Position numbers and translations under genes: made by a program. From positions 24,185,514-24,249,513 of the forward strand of contig CM043792.1 in the NCBI GenBank assembly GCA_023974075.1: a stretch of 64,000 bases of DNA. Reading direction: 5' to 3'. Each line of letters starts with the position of its first letter. Within the stretch, counting starts at the first letter, position 1. The notes beneath the pieces were generated by a model that saw only the letters and a program-made list of their open reading frames with translations, was not told where the DNA came from and ran no database searches. Below are positions 39,901 through 64,000 of this stretch, piece by piece. The DNA is from Chaenocephalus aceratus (taxonomy: Eukaryota; Chordata; Actinopteri; Perciformes; Channichthyidae).

Positions 39901-42900
39901 GTCATGCGGTTTCATGTCCTTATTGGGTTCTTCCTGCACTGGTTTAATTGAACTCAGGAAGTGGCGTCTCTTTCTGTCTTCCGCACCATCTCTCTCTGTC
40001 TGTCTCTGCTCTCGCTGTTTTTCTGTCTCACTCCTTTGCTCCTTCATTCTGTCTGATGGCGTGTGGTTTGCCCTCCTGAACTCTCTCCCCTCTCCCCCTC
40101 TCCCCCCTCCCTAGCACTGTTAACAAACAGCCGGAGCCCACTCCACGTAGAGCCGGCACTGTAATTAGAAAGCAGCCACAGCTAACCTCACCCACCTTCC
40201 ACCCCCCACTGCCTCCTCTGGAAGCCGGGGGTCCTGCCCAGCCTGAGCCCCCGCCCCAGCTCCTGTCCTCGGCTGCAGAGGCTGAGCAGCCCCGCCTGAG
40301 TGGTGCTAGTAGTAGTGTTGGTGGTGGGCTCCAGGTAGCTACAGTGCAACCTCAGGTTGTAGCCCAGCTCAGCGCAGAGGAAAGCAGGTAAGGAGAAGCG
40401 AGCGTAGCAACATTACTCCATCGTCTGCTCGCAGCCAATCAGCCAATCCGGAGCACCCCCCGTCCTTTTATGTTTGTCATGTGTTGGATTGGTCTTTGAG
40501 TTTTTACTCAAATTGAAAATGAGAAAAACCAAGTCAACATTTTCTTTTAAATTCGGCTTCATTGTTAACAAGTTAAGAATGTATTGCAACAAGAATCATG
40601 TGTTGCTTTGATTACAGGCACATTTTATCCTCCCTTCTGCTTGTTGTGATGATCGACCAGTCTGTTTTAAAGATTCCCCTTTGGCCTGCCTGCTTGTCTG
40701 ACTGAGTGTTTGAGTATTTTGAGGCAATGTCTGATTTCTGCATGTAACGCTCACAAACCGATTTTCTGAATTTTGTTCAGAAAATCGTGTTTATGATGTT
40801 TGTCTATTGTTCCCGTCTGATAATCCTTACCCAATGAAATTAGCTTTGAGTGAAATATGTTCTCTGTGTAGCATGCATGAGTGCTTGCAGCACTTGCTTT
40901 TTAAAATCTGTTAAATTACAGAATATGTGTTGAATGACTAACATTTAGGTTTATTGTATTCCCACAGCCCAGCCCGTGAGCTCATGTCCACCCCCCCACC
41001 CCAGTGGAATGGTTCGGCCCATCTCTCAGTAGGCACCCCTCATTCCCAGGGTGGATCCAGGGGGCCTAGTCCGCACATGGTTCGAAGAGGTGAGATAATA
41101 CACTCCAATTCTGGATTATTATTATTATTATTTATTACCATCAATGTAATTCATATCATATAATAATTGTGTTTTCATCTGAAGGCACCAAGAAGCAGGC
41201 CCCCGCCCCACCAAAACAATTCAGCCCCTTACTCTCCCAGCCGAGCAACACACAGACATCCAGCTCCACTCATCATCCACCCATCACCCCCAGACGCCAC
41301 ACCATCAAAGAAAGCCCTATCCACGCCCCGAGCCACCCGCCCCCCCAGCCTCCTCCAGCCCACCAGGCACAGGGGGAGTCGGAGCCCTCTCCTCCCAGGA
41401 CTCCCACCCCCCCTGACAGTCCACATCATGAAGGGCCGCACTCCAACCAGCATTCCTTCCACCACTCTGGGTCCCTCCCTCGCCCCTCCAGGCCGGCACC
41501 CAAGCCACGCCCCCGACCCAACATGCCACCACCCCCACAACCTGCAGCGAATGACGCGAATGGCATCTTTGGCTCCGCCTCCAAGGTCATAACAGGTAAG
41601 CAATCTGTGCCTTACAAATTCTGTTTAAAAATTCTGTTTATACAATATTATAAAATAAACTGTGTGCCAGCAATACATAAAAAAAACATTTAAGACTTAG
41701 ATTTTTTTGTATAAAGAAATCAAGAAAGGGTAGTTGTACTGTAACTAAAATGTTGGTAGAAGAAGCATCTCTGTTTGTGTGCCCAACATGTGTAGCGTAT
41801 GATGACGTTTTTTCCAATTTCAAATGGCACATGGATTTTTCGATCTGGCTAATTGTGTAGTGCCGGGGCGAACAGAGAAGTTTGTTTACTATACTAAAAG
41901 CAGTAAGACAAACCATTATTTTTAACAAGGGAACGTTTTGTATTCAAAATGCCACTTACAGTAAGTGAAAGAAAGCACCTGTTAGCAGCAAATGCAATTG
42001 TAGTTATCAAAAGTAAATAAACCCATTATGTGACAGGATTCTATTAGTATCATATTCCTTTATTGTTCAAGACCCATTTAATGTTGTTACTGTAACTTTG
42101 AGGTGCAGCTTACCTATTGCTTTATATACTGTTGATAAACTGTAAGGCGTTTGTCATTATTATTAATCTTGTTTGGAATTTTAAATAATATGTTTTAAGT
42201 CACTAGTTGTTCAATTAATTGAAGTAAAAAGTACAATATTGTTTCCTGAATCCCTTAATTAACAGAAATGTAAATTGACTAAAGTACCTCAAAATGATAC
42301 TTCAGTACATTACTTGAGTAAATACTTGTTTACATTCCTCCATTTTAATCAGCCAAATAATAAAGGAGTTTACTGTTGGGGAGTGAGCACCTTTTGCAGT
42401 TTTTTCTATTATTCACATTTTAGATGCATATTTCATCAACAGGTAAACATATTTAGCGATGTTTAACATTCTTAATTATGATTTCTTCTTCTGTATTAGC
42501 ATTGCAACGGCTGAAATCACCTTCTGATGATCTGCTGGTACTTTCTTCAGTAATGCGTGATTTCAGCTTCCTCTCAGGCCGTTGCTGTAATTAGCTCTCT
42601 GGCTTTTGGTTTCACTGTCATAGAGCTTCACACCTAAATATAACTGTGGTGATCTGATGCATGACAGGAAATGTGTAAATATTACAGATGTCTGAGCTGC
42701 TGGTCAGATGAGCTTTGCAAGGCAGGTAATGGTAAGGATCTGATTGGCTGACGTGCTAGCCTTTGTCTGTGTCCACTGCATGTGTGTGTTGCTGTGCAAA
42801 TACTGTATACATATTTTCATGTATATTAGTATGCATTTGTCTCACTCACCCTACTGTCCAGCATTATTAACACGCTTTTACATTTCCACGCCATCCCTGC

Positions 42901-43421
42901 TAACAGTTTTCTGTTTTAACTAACTTGCTCTTAAAAATACTAATACAAACTTTAAAGTAATACTTGTTGGTGTTGCTGCTGTATCTGTATTTTCTTAACC
43001 TAGATCTATGTGAAAAATGTTGCATTTAATGATTAACACACCAAGGATACTGTCCCTACCTCTAAAAATATTACTTGACTGGCACTGTAATTGCAATATT
43101 GACTTGATAGAAAGATCGGTCCTTGGTGTCTTACTTTGTGTGAGAAGGTGTTGTGTGCGCTCCCCAGTGTTAAACCGTGTGTTGCCATTACACGTTTGGT
43201 TCATAGCTTTAGCTCAAGTTCAAAACATTTCTAACCTGATTTATTTGTCCCCTTAACTGTCCTGTATAGACGGAAACTTTTTCCTAAAGGGGATTGGACG
43301 AGCCTTCATCCCTGAGGTGATTGCGGACCAACCAGGGGAGAGCTCTGCTGGTCAAGAGCCCGCTCCCACCCCAGCGCCGCAACCAGACCCTCAGTTCCAG
43401 ACAGAGTACACAGCTCTGTGA
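23193..43421 (+). CDS. arhgap17: Rho GTPase-activating protein 17 (RICH1/nadrin), 20 exons
   Basis: Exons: 23193-23245, 27421-27460, 31882-31986, 32374-32450, 32634-32745, 34827-34903, 35086-35188, 35562-35630, 35799-35880, 36397-36524, 37314-37425, 37506-37587, 37746-37826, 38228-38341, 38440-38531, 39157-39295, 40115-40387, 40968-41089, 41185-41595, 43270-43421. All phases join, giving 807 residues (human ARHGAP17 881). Residues 1 to about 245 form the BAR domain (start MKKQFNRMRQLANQTVGR). The RhoGAP domain covers about 250-440, with the arginine finger in GLFRIAAG at about residue 286, and would stimulate GTP hydrolysis on Cdc42/Rac. The C-terminal half is proline-rich with SH3-binding stretches (PPQPPP, KPRPRPNMPPPPQ) and ends in TEYTAL, a PDZ-ligand-like tail. 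The REIALPLEACVMMLLETGMK segment and the neighbours aqp8 and slc5a11 favour ARHGAP17 over ARHGAP44, although a few residues are ARHGAP44-like. The product is known to act at tight junctions and in membrane trafficking. Confidence 0.96.
23246..27420 (+). other. arhgap17 intron 1
   Basis: A 4.2 kb intron between coding exons 1 and 2. I see no gene, RNA or complete mobile element in it. A short CACA-rich patch occurs near 24165-24190. First introns often carry regulatory sites, but none can be read directly here. Confidence 0.5.
27887..27947. repeat. (GT)n microsatellite in arhgap17 intron 2
   Basis: An interrupted run of GT dinucleotides with a few GC steps, inside intron 2 (27461-31881). Confidence 0.95.
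30760..31162 (+). repeat. non-LTR retroposon 3' tail in arhgap17 intron 2
   Basis: The right 155 bp (31006-31160), from TTTTCTCCGGAAGTTTTTCC to a (TTGA)n tail after TAAATAAACATTGATTG, is almost identical to 56598-56758. The left part, with GAGGTTTCTCCCATGTTTCC, is present only here. The A/T-rich start and simple-repeat tail fit the 3' end of a LINE or a SINE that uses a LINE tail. Confidence 0.7.
33028..34409. mobile_element. non-autonomous hAT-like DNA transposon
   Basis: The left end is CAGTGTTTCCCACAGATCTG and the right end, read inward, is CAGGGTTTCCCACACATAG. Both ends then share ATACTTGG. The direct repeat CATTT flanks each side (33023-33027 and 34410-34414), a 5-bp target duplication. 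No transposase frame is present. A SINE (33754-33951), a G-run (33056-33086), a C-run (about 33349-33365) and an A-run lie inside. Assignment to the hAT superfamily rests on the termini and is an inference. It sits in arhgap17 intron 5. Confidence 0.75.
33754..33951 (-). repeat. tRNA-derived SINE, minus orientation
   Basis: Read on the minus strand it has an A-box-like TGGTCTAATGGATAGTGAGG and a B-box-like TGAGTTCAAATCCCACC, then a body ending in the AGTCGCTTTGGATAAAAGCG segment with a TGTAATGTGA tail. Fragments of the same family occur at 7779 and 10627. It lies inside the DNA element at 33028-34409. Confidence 0.75.
37018..37285 (+). repeat. two partial tRNA-derived SINEs before arhgap17 exon 11
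   Basis: The first piece (37018-37195) has the B-box-like CCAGTTCAAGTCCCGG and a GAGCAAGGCACTGTTCCC body like the SINE at 16340. The second (37208-37280) is a head only, with GTGGCTCAGTCAGTAGGGGC and GCCGGTTCCAGTCCCCGACC. The second ends about 35 bp before the exon 11 acceptor at 37313. Confidence 0.75.
39296..39524 (+). other. open extension of arhgap17 exon 16 (possible short isoform)
   Basis: Beyond the exon 16 donor (39296) the reading frame stays open for 75 codons, to a TAA at 39522-39524. The stretch has coding-like composition. An ATTAAA hexamer at 39758-39763 follows. Reading through would replace the proline-rich tail by an unrelated C-terminus. The spliced form to exon 17 keeps the frame and matches the family, so it is taken as the main product. 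Confidence 0.45.
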
Positions 43422-43494
43422 AGATAAAGAGGGATCGCTGTCATCCAAATTATCTCTCACTCAGCTGGTCCGTGTAAAATATGTTAATGTTTAG

Positions 43495-43500
43495 AATAAA
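43495..43500 (+). terminator. arhgap17 proximal polyadenylation signal
   Basis: AATAAA 74 bp after the arhgap17 stop. Further AATAAA copies at 44707 and 44749 could end a longer 3' UTR in the space shared with the convergent slc5a11. Confidence 0.45.
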
Positions 43501-44992
43501 ATATCAGAAAGGTAACTGAACTCATTGGTTACCCCAGCTCGTCATGCTCCACTCGTGTAAAAACAGCTGCCTTTTCTTCTGTTTTGCTCAAACCAGAACC
43601 ACAAAACGCCTGTTCAGCTAGTACACTGCATTTCAAGCGCTCCTTTCGTTTAGACTGCTGGGTATTCTAAGATTGGACTGCTGAGCAATAGCATCAAGCC
43701 TCAATGTATACTTATAAATATAAACGCATACTGTAGCAGCTAAACTGAAAGGGTGCTAATCTTTCTCTTCACTCTTTTTTTACAACTTAAAGTTGAGAAC
43801 CTCACTCTAGCACAACATACAGTAGTCAAGAATATTTTTTTTTTTTAATTCAGCATACAGTAGTTGTGGGGAGAGATTGTAGTGTGAGCCAGTCATTGCC
43901 AGTGATCTATTTATCAGTTTCCAATTTGTCAAGCTCCAGAGGCTTTTTAATAATGTTATAACACACCTCAGGTCTCCATGAAACATACCAGTGTAAAGAA
44001 CCAAATAAATAAATATGGGCCAATGGAAATATAATGAAAATGTAGAGCTGCCCAGCCTCTGTTTATGGTTGTTAATGACCAAATGTTTTGTGCAATATAA
44101 AAACAAATTGTCTTGCAATGGTATCCTCTCCACAGCAAATATGCTGTCATTTTTGTAATTGTAATAATCCAGTGGGGTAGGATTTTACTTTTCTATCTGA
44201 ATATAACTCCATTCCAAATGACCAGATTGACTAAGTTTAAAATGGGTTTAAAGCTCAATGAGTATATTTTTATCATTAAAAGGGATTTTTTTTTAACAGA
44301 TTGACGCGATACATGTTTTCAATACATAGCTTGTAACTGATCACTCCAACTTACGTTCAAAGCTAAGACCAAATACAGCCAATTATTTCTTTGTGTATAA
44401 TTTTCACCATGGCTGACGATCTTACCTTGATGGGGTGATTTTCAGCTCTTTGATTATACATTACTTCTAAGCATTTTAATGATGGCTTTTCTGCACATAA
44501 TGCATCCTGCAATGCATCATTACTCTTTATAATTAAAGGTGTTCAACATTTTAAAGTGTTGCGGGCTCATCAGTTATTTCTCATTCTGTCCAACTGTAAT
44601 TGTTCCTTAAAACAAAGGTGGATGAAAAGCGTGAAAAAGACTTTGCTTGCATCAGCCATAATAGTTTGATTTTCTTTGGCTGTAATTCATTCACATAGTC
44701 AATGTAAATAAAGCGTTTATCTTAAGATATATGACATTATGTTGGCACAATAAAACCTAGTCTCTAACGTCAATGTAGTAAAATCATGCTACAAATGCGT
44801 GGGAAGTAAAGCAAGCACCGTTGTCTTTTAAAGAAGGTAAAAAGCATCACTGTATGGACATATTTATGTGTACTGTCAGTTTAAGGACAACAAAAAAAGT
44901 GGAATTTCTTCTCATTCTTTGAAAAAAAAAATCTATTCACAACTTTTAACCAACCCAACACACCAGGTGTCCATTGAGTCACAAGCTGTCTG
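43501..44992. other. convergent 3' region, arhgap17 and slc5a11
   Basis: No gene is supported. The two flanking genes end tail to tail here, so both 3' UTRs should lie in this stretch. I see no mobile element in it. Confidence 0.5.
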
Positions 44993-51818
<6,826 letters not shown>

Positions 51819-53789
51819 CTAAAGTCAAAGAAATAAACAAATGATGTCTCCTGCTTTGTAGCATCTACAGCAGTCAGTGGTAAGACTAGTTAGTGTTAAA
51901 TAGCTTCCAAAGTCACGATATGAGTAAAGCTGTATAATAACAAAGTTAAGTATGATTAATGTGTCTAAGTTTGAGGTACAAAACGTGACTTTATTCAACA
52001 TAATGTGAGGACATGTGAGTGTGACAATAACTTTTGGAAGGTATTTTTAAACAGAATCAGGACTGTGGATTTGATCCCTCATCAATTAAATTCCTAAAGT
52101 GATTTCTTAATAGTCATTATTAATTGGAGTAACAATCACATGAGGGAAATCTCATCCCATGTTTCCAACACTGACCAGCTGAGAGTTATCGTTCATATCT
52201 AAACAACAATGGCAGAGTTTTGTTATAAGACAAATATATGAATGTAATTACTGTAGACATGGATTGTTAACCTGCTCTACTGTTGTCATGCGCTGACGAG
52301 TGAAACACAGCTTAAGGTTAACTCTAGACTTGTAAAGTACACGGTTTGCACTTTGATCTGTGAAGCACCTTGTGGGACTTACATATACAACTGAATACAT
52401 ACAAAGCATATTAAATAATACGCCGCTCATTTCCACCTTAATTGATGAATGTAGTAACATTTTACAGAAATTAAGATATCAATAAAACCTGCAACTCAGT
52501 CCCTTACTACCTTCAAGCTGTGTATTGTGTTATTAATTGGTAAATAAACTCACCTTAAGTACGTTCTCACACTGGGTTTCCTTGAGCTAAGTTCACTGGT
52601 CCAAACAAAAACAGGTGATACCGGGAATGTCATGTTTGTCAAGTATCCTTGGGGTTACCAAAAGATCAAACTCCACTGTAACCTTGTATACGACAAGGTT
52701 TAGTTAAAATGTAAATGATTATTGCTAGTAACAGAGTAATAAAGGCTGCTTCCGCTGATGATAACGCTAAATTATTACTGTTTTAAACCTTTTAAATTCA
52801 TGTAATTTACAAAGAAGACATTATATTAAAACAAGGTAAGAGCATACTAACTGTGAGTGTGTTTGTGTACAAGTTTATTTCACAAAAATAAATGTTTAGC
52901 CGAGTTGTTTCCGCAGCAGGACCGATACACTGCTAGCAATCAGCAGCTGTTATAAAGATAATGATGATGTGTTTACTGCGTAACATTTGCAGGATATATA
53001 AAAACACGAGTGCATGTGAAGCCATTGATGTGATTCCACTTGTCCCTATCAATAGTACTTTTAGTATTATTCCTCTGTAAAATGACCTTATTTCCATAGT
53101 GTTTTAAACTAAAATCTTAAAAACACAGAGTACACAAAGTAGATTTCATTACACTCTTTATATATCATCGATAGGGTACAATACAAAATACAGACTTAAC
53201 CATTTATAGGCCTTAAATTGAGAGCAATGCTTTAGAAGTTGGCATTATGTAACTTACATGAAAAACAACCTAGACCATTATTAGAAAATAAGGCTTTCAC
53301 TAGCTGCACACATTATTCCTGCCTTACCTCTAAAGAATATCGCTTGAAGGCTAAGATGTATTTTTCACAGAGCTCTGACAAGCTGTATTATTAACTGTTG
53401 TTCTGATACACTAACCTTAATGTCATTAATGTCCTCTTAGTGGTATCATTTTATGATTAGTCCATATGACACAATATAAGAGATATTTGGTACATTATAA
53501 TAATGTAAAACATTAACATAACAAAGTGCTTCATATAATATAGCATTTACTCTTATTCTGTACAGTACAAACACAATATATTTCAGTGATATTTTCATAT
53601 AGTATAATTGTTTTTTGTATAATATCCAACAGTGAAGCATGGCTTAACATTCACATATTGCACACTGCCCGCTGCCCATTTTTCTACTGCCTATATTAAC
53701 GACTGCAGACCGATTCTAATTGATCATTGGAACATATCATATTGCCTTTAAAAAACAAACAGTAAGTGCCAACTTCTCAATATCTCATA
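51819..53789. other. slc5a11 upstream region
   Basis: No coding exon is supported. A candidate 5' noncoding exon of slc5a11 ends at 52554 on the minus strand with the donor AAG|GTGAGTTT; this fits the acceptor placed exactly before the ATG at 51818. The rest is AT-rich sequence, part of which may be promoter. Confidence 0.4.
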
Positions 53790-54359
53790 TACAGCTCTGA
53801 AACAAATTAAGAGACCACTCCAAAGTTTTCTTAAATGTCAATCTCTACGTGTATGGCAGCCATTCAACTCCAGTGTTTGTTGAATTCCAACACAGAGAAA
53901 TGTTGTCAGTATTTTATAGAATAAAATAAAAAATGTTACCCAAACACATACCTATAAATAGTAAAACCAGAGAGACTGATACTTTTGCAGTGGTCTCTTG
54001 ATTTTTTCCAGAGCTGCAGTGTTTCCCCTATATAAAAATAAATAAAAAATAAATAATAATAATAATAAGTGGCGACCCTTTTTGATTTTTTGATTGTTTT
54101 TTATGTGGATTTGTAGTATTTGTGTTACTTTATGTTCAATAAAGGTGTATTTTTGCTAAATCTTGAGACACTGCCACTGTATGTACTAGGCCTCAAGAGC
54201 CTTTCTTGAGCTGGCAAACACATAGAAACATATTGGCGTGGCGCACTTCGCACGCGCACACACTAAAAGATTCCATGCGCTCCGCGCTCACATTTCGCTG
54301 GGCCCGCGTGCCTTAGCACCGCTGCTATGACTCCATCCTAGGGGAAACACTGAGCTGTA
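53790..54359. mobile_element. short Tc1-like element with nested second element
   Basis: Ends are TACAGCTCTGAAACAAATTA plus AGAGACCACT on the left, and the inverse AGTGGTCTCTTGATTTTTTC plus CAGAGCTGTA on the right. A TA dinucleotide at each edge fits Tc1/mariner insertion. Without the nested element it is only about 230 bp, so it is a non-autonomous deletion derivative. The right inverted repeat is split by the insert at 54017-54352. Confidence 0.72.
54017..54352. mobile_element. hAT-like MITE nested in Tc1-like element
   Basis: A 336-bp element with perfect 14-bp inverted ends CAGTGTTTCCCCTA. It is flanked by the 5-bp direct repeat AGCTG (54012-54016 and 54353-54357). It has no open frame of note. 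The CpG-rich right half contrasts with the AT-rich left half. Ends and duplication size match those of the element at 33028-34409. Confidence 0.8.
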
Positions 54360-54934
54360 TACATATAAATAACATCAGAAGTTTGAACAACACACATACA
54401 TGGCTATACCTGACATGGAAAGAATTCAGAAAATGGTCTGACAGTGAGGCAAAGATACAAAGCAGCTAATGAAACAATCAGTCATCAGGGCAAATGAGAT
54501 CAACGAAGAAATAATATACACTTAGTCAGTAGAGAATTAATGTTACATTCAGTGCGGTGGGCGGCTTACAAACATATACAACACGTAAACTAACAGGAAA
54601 ACTGCTTCTGTGGGTTTCTTCCTAACCACAAAGAGAACGTGAATGCATTTCAATTAAACATTTAATTACATCAATTAAAAGCATTTCAGTCTTATAAGAG
54701 CATATAGCATCAATATGTCACTGTAGAATTGTAGTAACACACTTAGGTTGAGGCCAAAAGAAAGAAAACTTCAACTACAGGATGTTACGGAGTAACTGAC
54801 AACCAAACAACATGGTTTCCTATGTAGCAGTCTTAGTCATTAAAGTGTTAGACGTAACAAAAACTCAGTTTCGTTTTGTTATATACTATACCACTGGTAT
54901 AAGGCTTGATCGTCCATCTTTGATGCAAAATACA

Positions 54935-54940
54935 TTTATT
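54935..54940 (-). terminator. grid2ip polyadenylation signal
   Basis: AATAAA on the minus strand, about 145 bp past the grid2ip stop codon. Confidence 0.55.
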
Positions 54941-55084
54941 TTTGCCTCATTTTAAAGTTTCTCCCTCATTAGTTTTACGTGTGTGTATATACAGTATATT
55001 AGGATCTGTGTCTGTACTTATATGCACCGTATGAACGATGAACTATGTTGTCCTCGCCATACTGTGTGTGTCTTTGTGTGTGTG

Positions 55085-62105
<7,021 letters not shown>

Positions 62106-62527
62106 CTGGGATAAGGGGGAAACACACAGTCTACAGTTATAAATGAAGGGTACATTTCTAAAACACAATGTCAGGTGCACAGTCTTTCAGATAGAAAACA
62201 TAAGGCATTCAATCTAAAACAGTATTAATGAAAGTCAATGTATCAAACTTTTGGAAGTCCTGCATTTGAAAAAAGGTTATGAACAAAAGGCCATTTAAAC
62301 ATGTCTCCCAGTGGAGCTAACCATTGCAGAAAACACATTTTTGATTAAGGTGTGTGTTTTCTTGTTCCACTTCCACCATCACCATATCCTCCTAACTGTA
62401 TGAGGTTCAGTATTTCTTGGCAGTATTATTGAGATGGTGTATGTTAGTCCTTCAACCTAACATGCCTGCAACCTGAGAGGCTGCTCTGTCTGGTGCAGAT
62501 TTAGGATATTCCTATCTTCCCCTCATA

Positions 62528-64000
62528 CACTGAACCAAAATATAAACGCAACACTTTTATTTTTGCTCCCATTTTTCATGAGATGAACTCAAAGATCTAA
62601 AACATTTTCTTTATACACAAAATAACCATTTCTCTCAAATATTTCAATCTTAAAAAATCTGTGATAGTGAGCACTTCTCCTTTGCCGAGATAATCCATTC
62701 CACCTCACAGGTGTGGCATATCAAGATGCTGATTAGACAGCATGATTATTGCACAGGTGTGCCTTAGGCTGGCCACAATAAAAGGCCACTCTGAAATGTT
62801 CAGTTTTATCACACAGCACAATGCCACAGATGTCGCAAGTTTTGAGGGAGCATGCAATTGGCATGCTGACAGCAGGAATGTCCACCAGAGCTGTTGCCCG
62901 TGAATTGAATGTTCATTTCTCTACCATAAGCCGTCTCCAAAGGCGTTTCAGAGAATTTGGCAGTACATCCAACCGGCCTCACAACCGCAGACCACGTGTA
63001 ACCACACCAGCCCAGGACCTCCACATCCAGCATGTTCACCTCCAAGATCGTCTGAGACCAGCCACTCGGACAGCTGCTGCAACAATCGGTTTGCATAACC
63101 AAAGAATTTCTGCACAAACTGTCAGAAACCGTCTCAGGGAAGCTCATCTGCATGCTCGTCGTCCTCATCGGGGTCTCGACCTGACTCCGGTTCGTCGTCG
63201 TAACCGACTTGAGTGGGCAAATGCTCACATTCGATGGCGTCTGGTACGTTGGAGAGGTGTTCTCTTCACGGATGAATCCCGGTTTTCACTGTTCAGGGCA
63301 GATGGCAGAAGCGTATGTGGCGTCGTGTGGGTGAGCGGTTTTCTGATGTCAATGTTGTGAATCGAGTGGCCCATGGTGGTGGTGGGGTTATGGTATGGGC
63401 AGGCGTATGTTATGGACGACGAACACAGGTGCATTTTATTGATGGCATTGTGAATGCACAGAGATACCGTGATGAGATCCTGAGGCCCATTGTTGTGCCA
63501 TTCATCCACGACCATCACCTCATGTTGCAGCATGATAATGCTCGGCCCCATGTTGCAAGGATCTGTACACAATACCTGGAGGCTGAAAACATCCCAGTTC
63601 TTGCATGGCCAGCATACTCACCGGACATGTCACCCATTGAGCATGTTTGGGATGCTCTGGATCGGCGTATACGACAGCGTGTTCCAGTTCCTGCCAATAT
63701 CCAGCAACTTGGCACAGCCATTGAAGAGGAGTGGACCAACATTCCACAGGCCACAATCAACAACCTGATCAACTCTATGCGAAGGAGATGTGTTGCACTG
63801 CGTGAGGCAAATGGTGGTCACACCGGATACTGACTGGTTTTCGGACCCCCCCAGACCCCCCCAATAAAGCAAAACTGCACGTTTCAGAGTGGCCTTTTAT
63901 TGTGGCCAGCCTAAGGCACACCTGTGCAATAATCATGCTGTCTAATCAGCATCTTGATATGCCACACCTGTGAGGTGGGATGGATTATTTCGGCAAAGGA
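62528..64000 (+). mobile_element. Tc1 transposon, nearly complete, cut by window edge
   Basis: The left end begins CACTGAACCAAAATATAAAC after a TA at 62526-62527. A long inverted repeat runs to about 62803, and its mirror starts at about 63880 and continues past 64000; the inner parts (GGCCACAATAAAAGGCCACT) match base for base. Between them is a transposase gene. The element lies in a grid2ip intron, opposite to that gene. Confidence 0.9.
62821..63836 (+). pseudogene. Tc1 transposase with one frameshift
   Basis: The first frame (62821 to about 63312) has the paired-like DNA-binding region (STRAVARELNVHFSTISRL) and the first catalytic Asp in LFTDESRFSLF. The second (about 63315-63833) has GGGGVMVWAGV, the second Asp in LMLQHDNARPHVA and the last acidic residue in YSPDMSPIEHVWD, so a DDE triad is spread over both. 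A one-base deletion near 63312-63315 (after ADGR) separates the frames. Full length would be about 338 residues, normal for Tc1. Confidence 0.88.

Noticed and set aside
23193..43421. ARHGAP44 instead of ARHGAP17
   Set aside because: A few segments (MRQLANQ, LQALW) look ARHGAP44-like, but the RhoGAP core, the proline-rich tail and the neighbours aqp8 and slc5a11 favour ARHGAP17.

Overview
The window is teleost nuclear DNA. Genes are spread over many short exons with GT-AG introns, the proteins belong to vertebrate families, and the spaces are filled with fish-type repeats: L2- and Rex1-like LINEs, tRNA-derived SINEs, Tc1 and hAT-like elements, and long GT/GA microsatellites. Six protein-coding genes can be followed exon by exon, and their exon phases join without conflict except at three points described below.

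Layout from left to right: cbx8 (+, 2884-5272, five exons, Polycomb chromobox protein); a repeat-bearing spacer with a large GA/GT microsatellite; metrnl (+, 9435-12757, four exons, secreted meteorin-like factor); a 3 kb spacer with two conserved-looking blocks; aqp8 (-, 15820-18049, five exons, aquaporin-8) carrying a one-base frameshift; a dead L2-type LINE (about 19820-22146), itself interrupted by an unrecognised duplicated insert; arhgap17 (+, 23193-43421, twenty exons, BAR-RhoGAP protein of 807 aa); slc5a11 (-, 44993-51818, fifteen coding exons, sodium/myo-inositol type transporter of 669 aa), convergent with arhgap17; a spacer with a nested pair of DNA transposons; the 3' part of grid2ip (delphilin; -, 55085-62105, eleven exons covering FH1 and FH2, 5' end beyond the window); and a nearly intact Tc1 transposon cut by the right edge.

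The genes do not form a pathway. From general knowledge, CBX8 and METRNL lie together on human 17q25, AQP8, ARHGAP17 and SLC5A11 lie together on human 16p12, and GRID2IP is on 7p22, so the window joins blocks that are separate in humans. Paralogue suffixes (a/b) cannot be decided from the window alone.

The most unusual features are: a roughly 650-residue low-complexity insert between FH1 and FH2 of grid2ip, made of Glu/Gln/Tyr-rich and His-Ser-Ser-Thr-Glu repeats, with two homopolymer frameshifts; the aqp8 frameshift and its NPP loop motif; two non-autonomous DNA elements with the same CAGTGTTTCCC ends and 5-bp target duplications; a duplicated ~250-bp unit embedded in the L2 tail; and three retroposon insertions ending within a few bases to tens of bases of splice sites.
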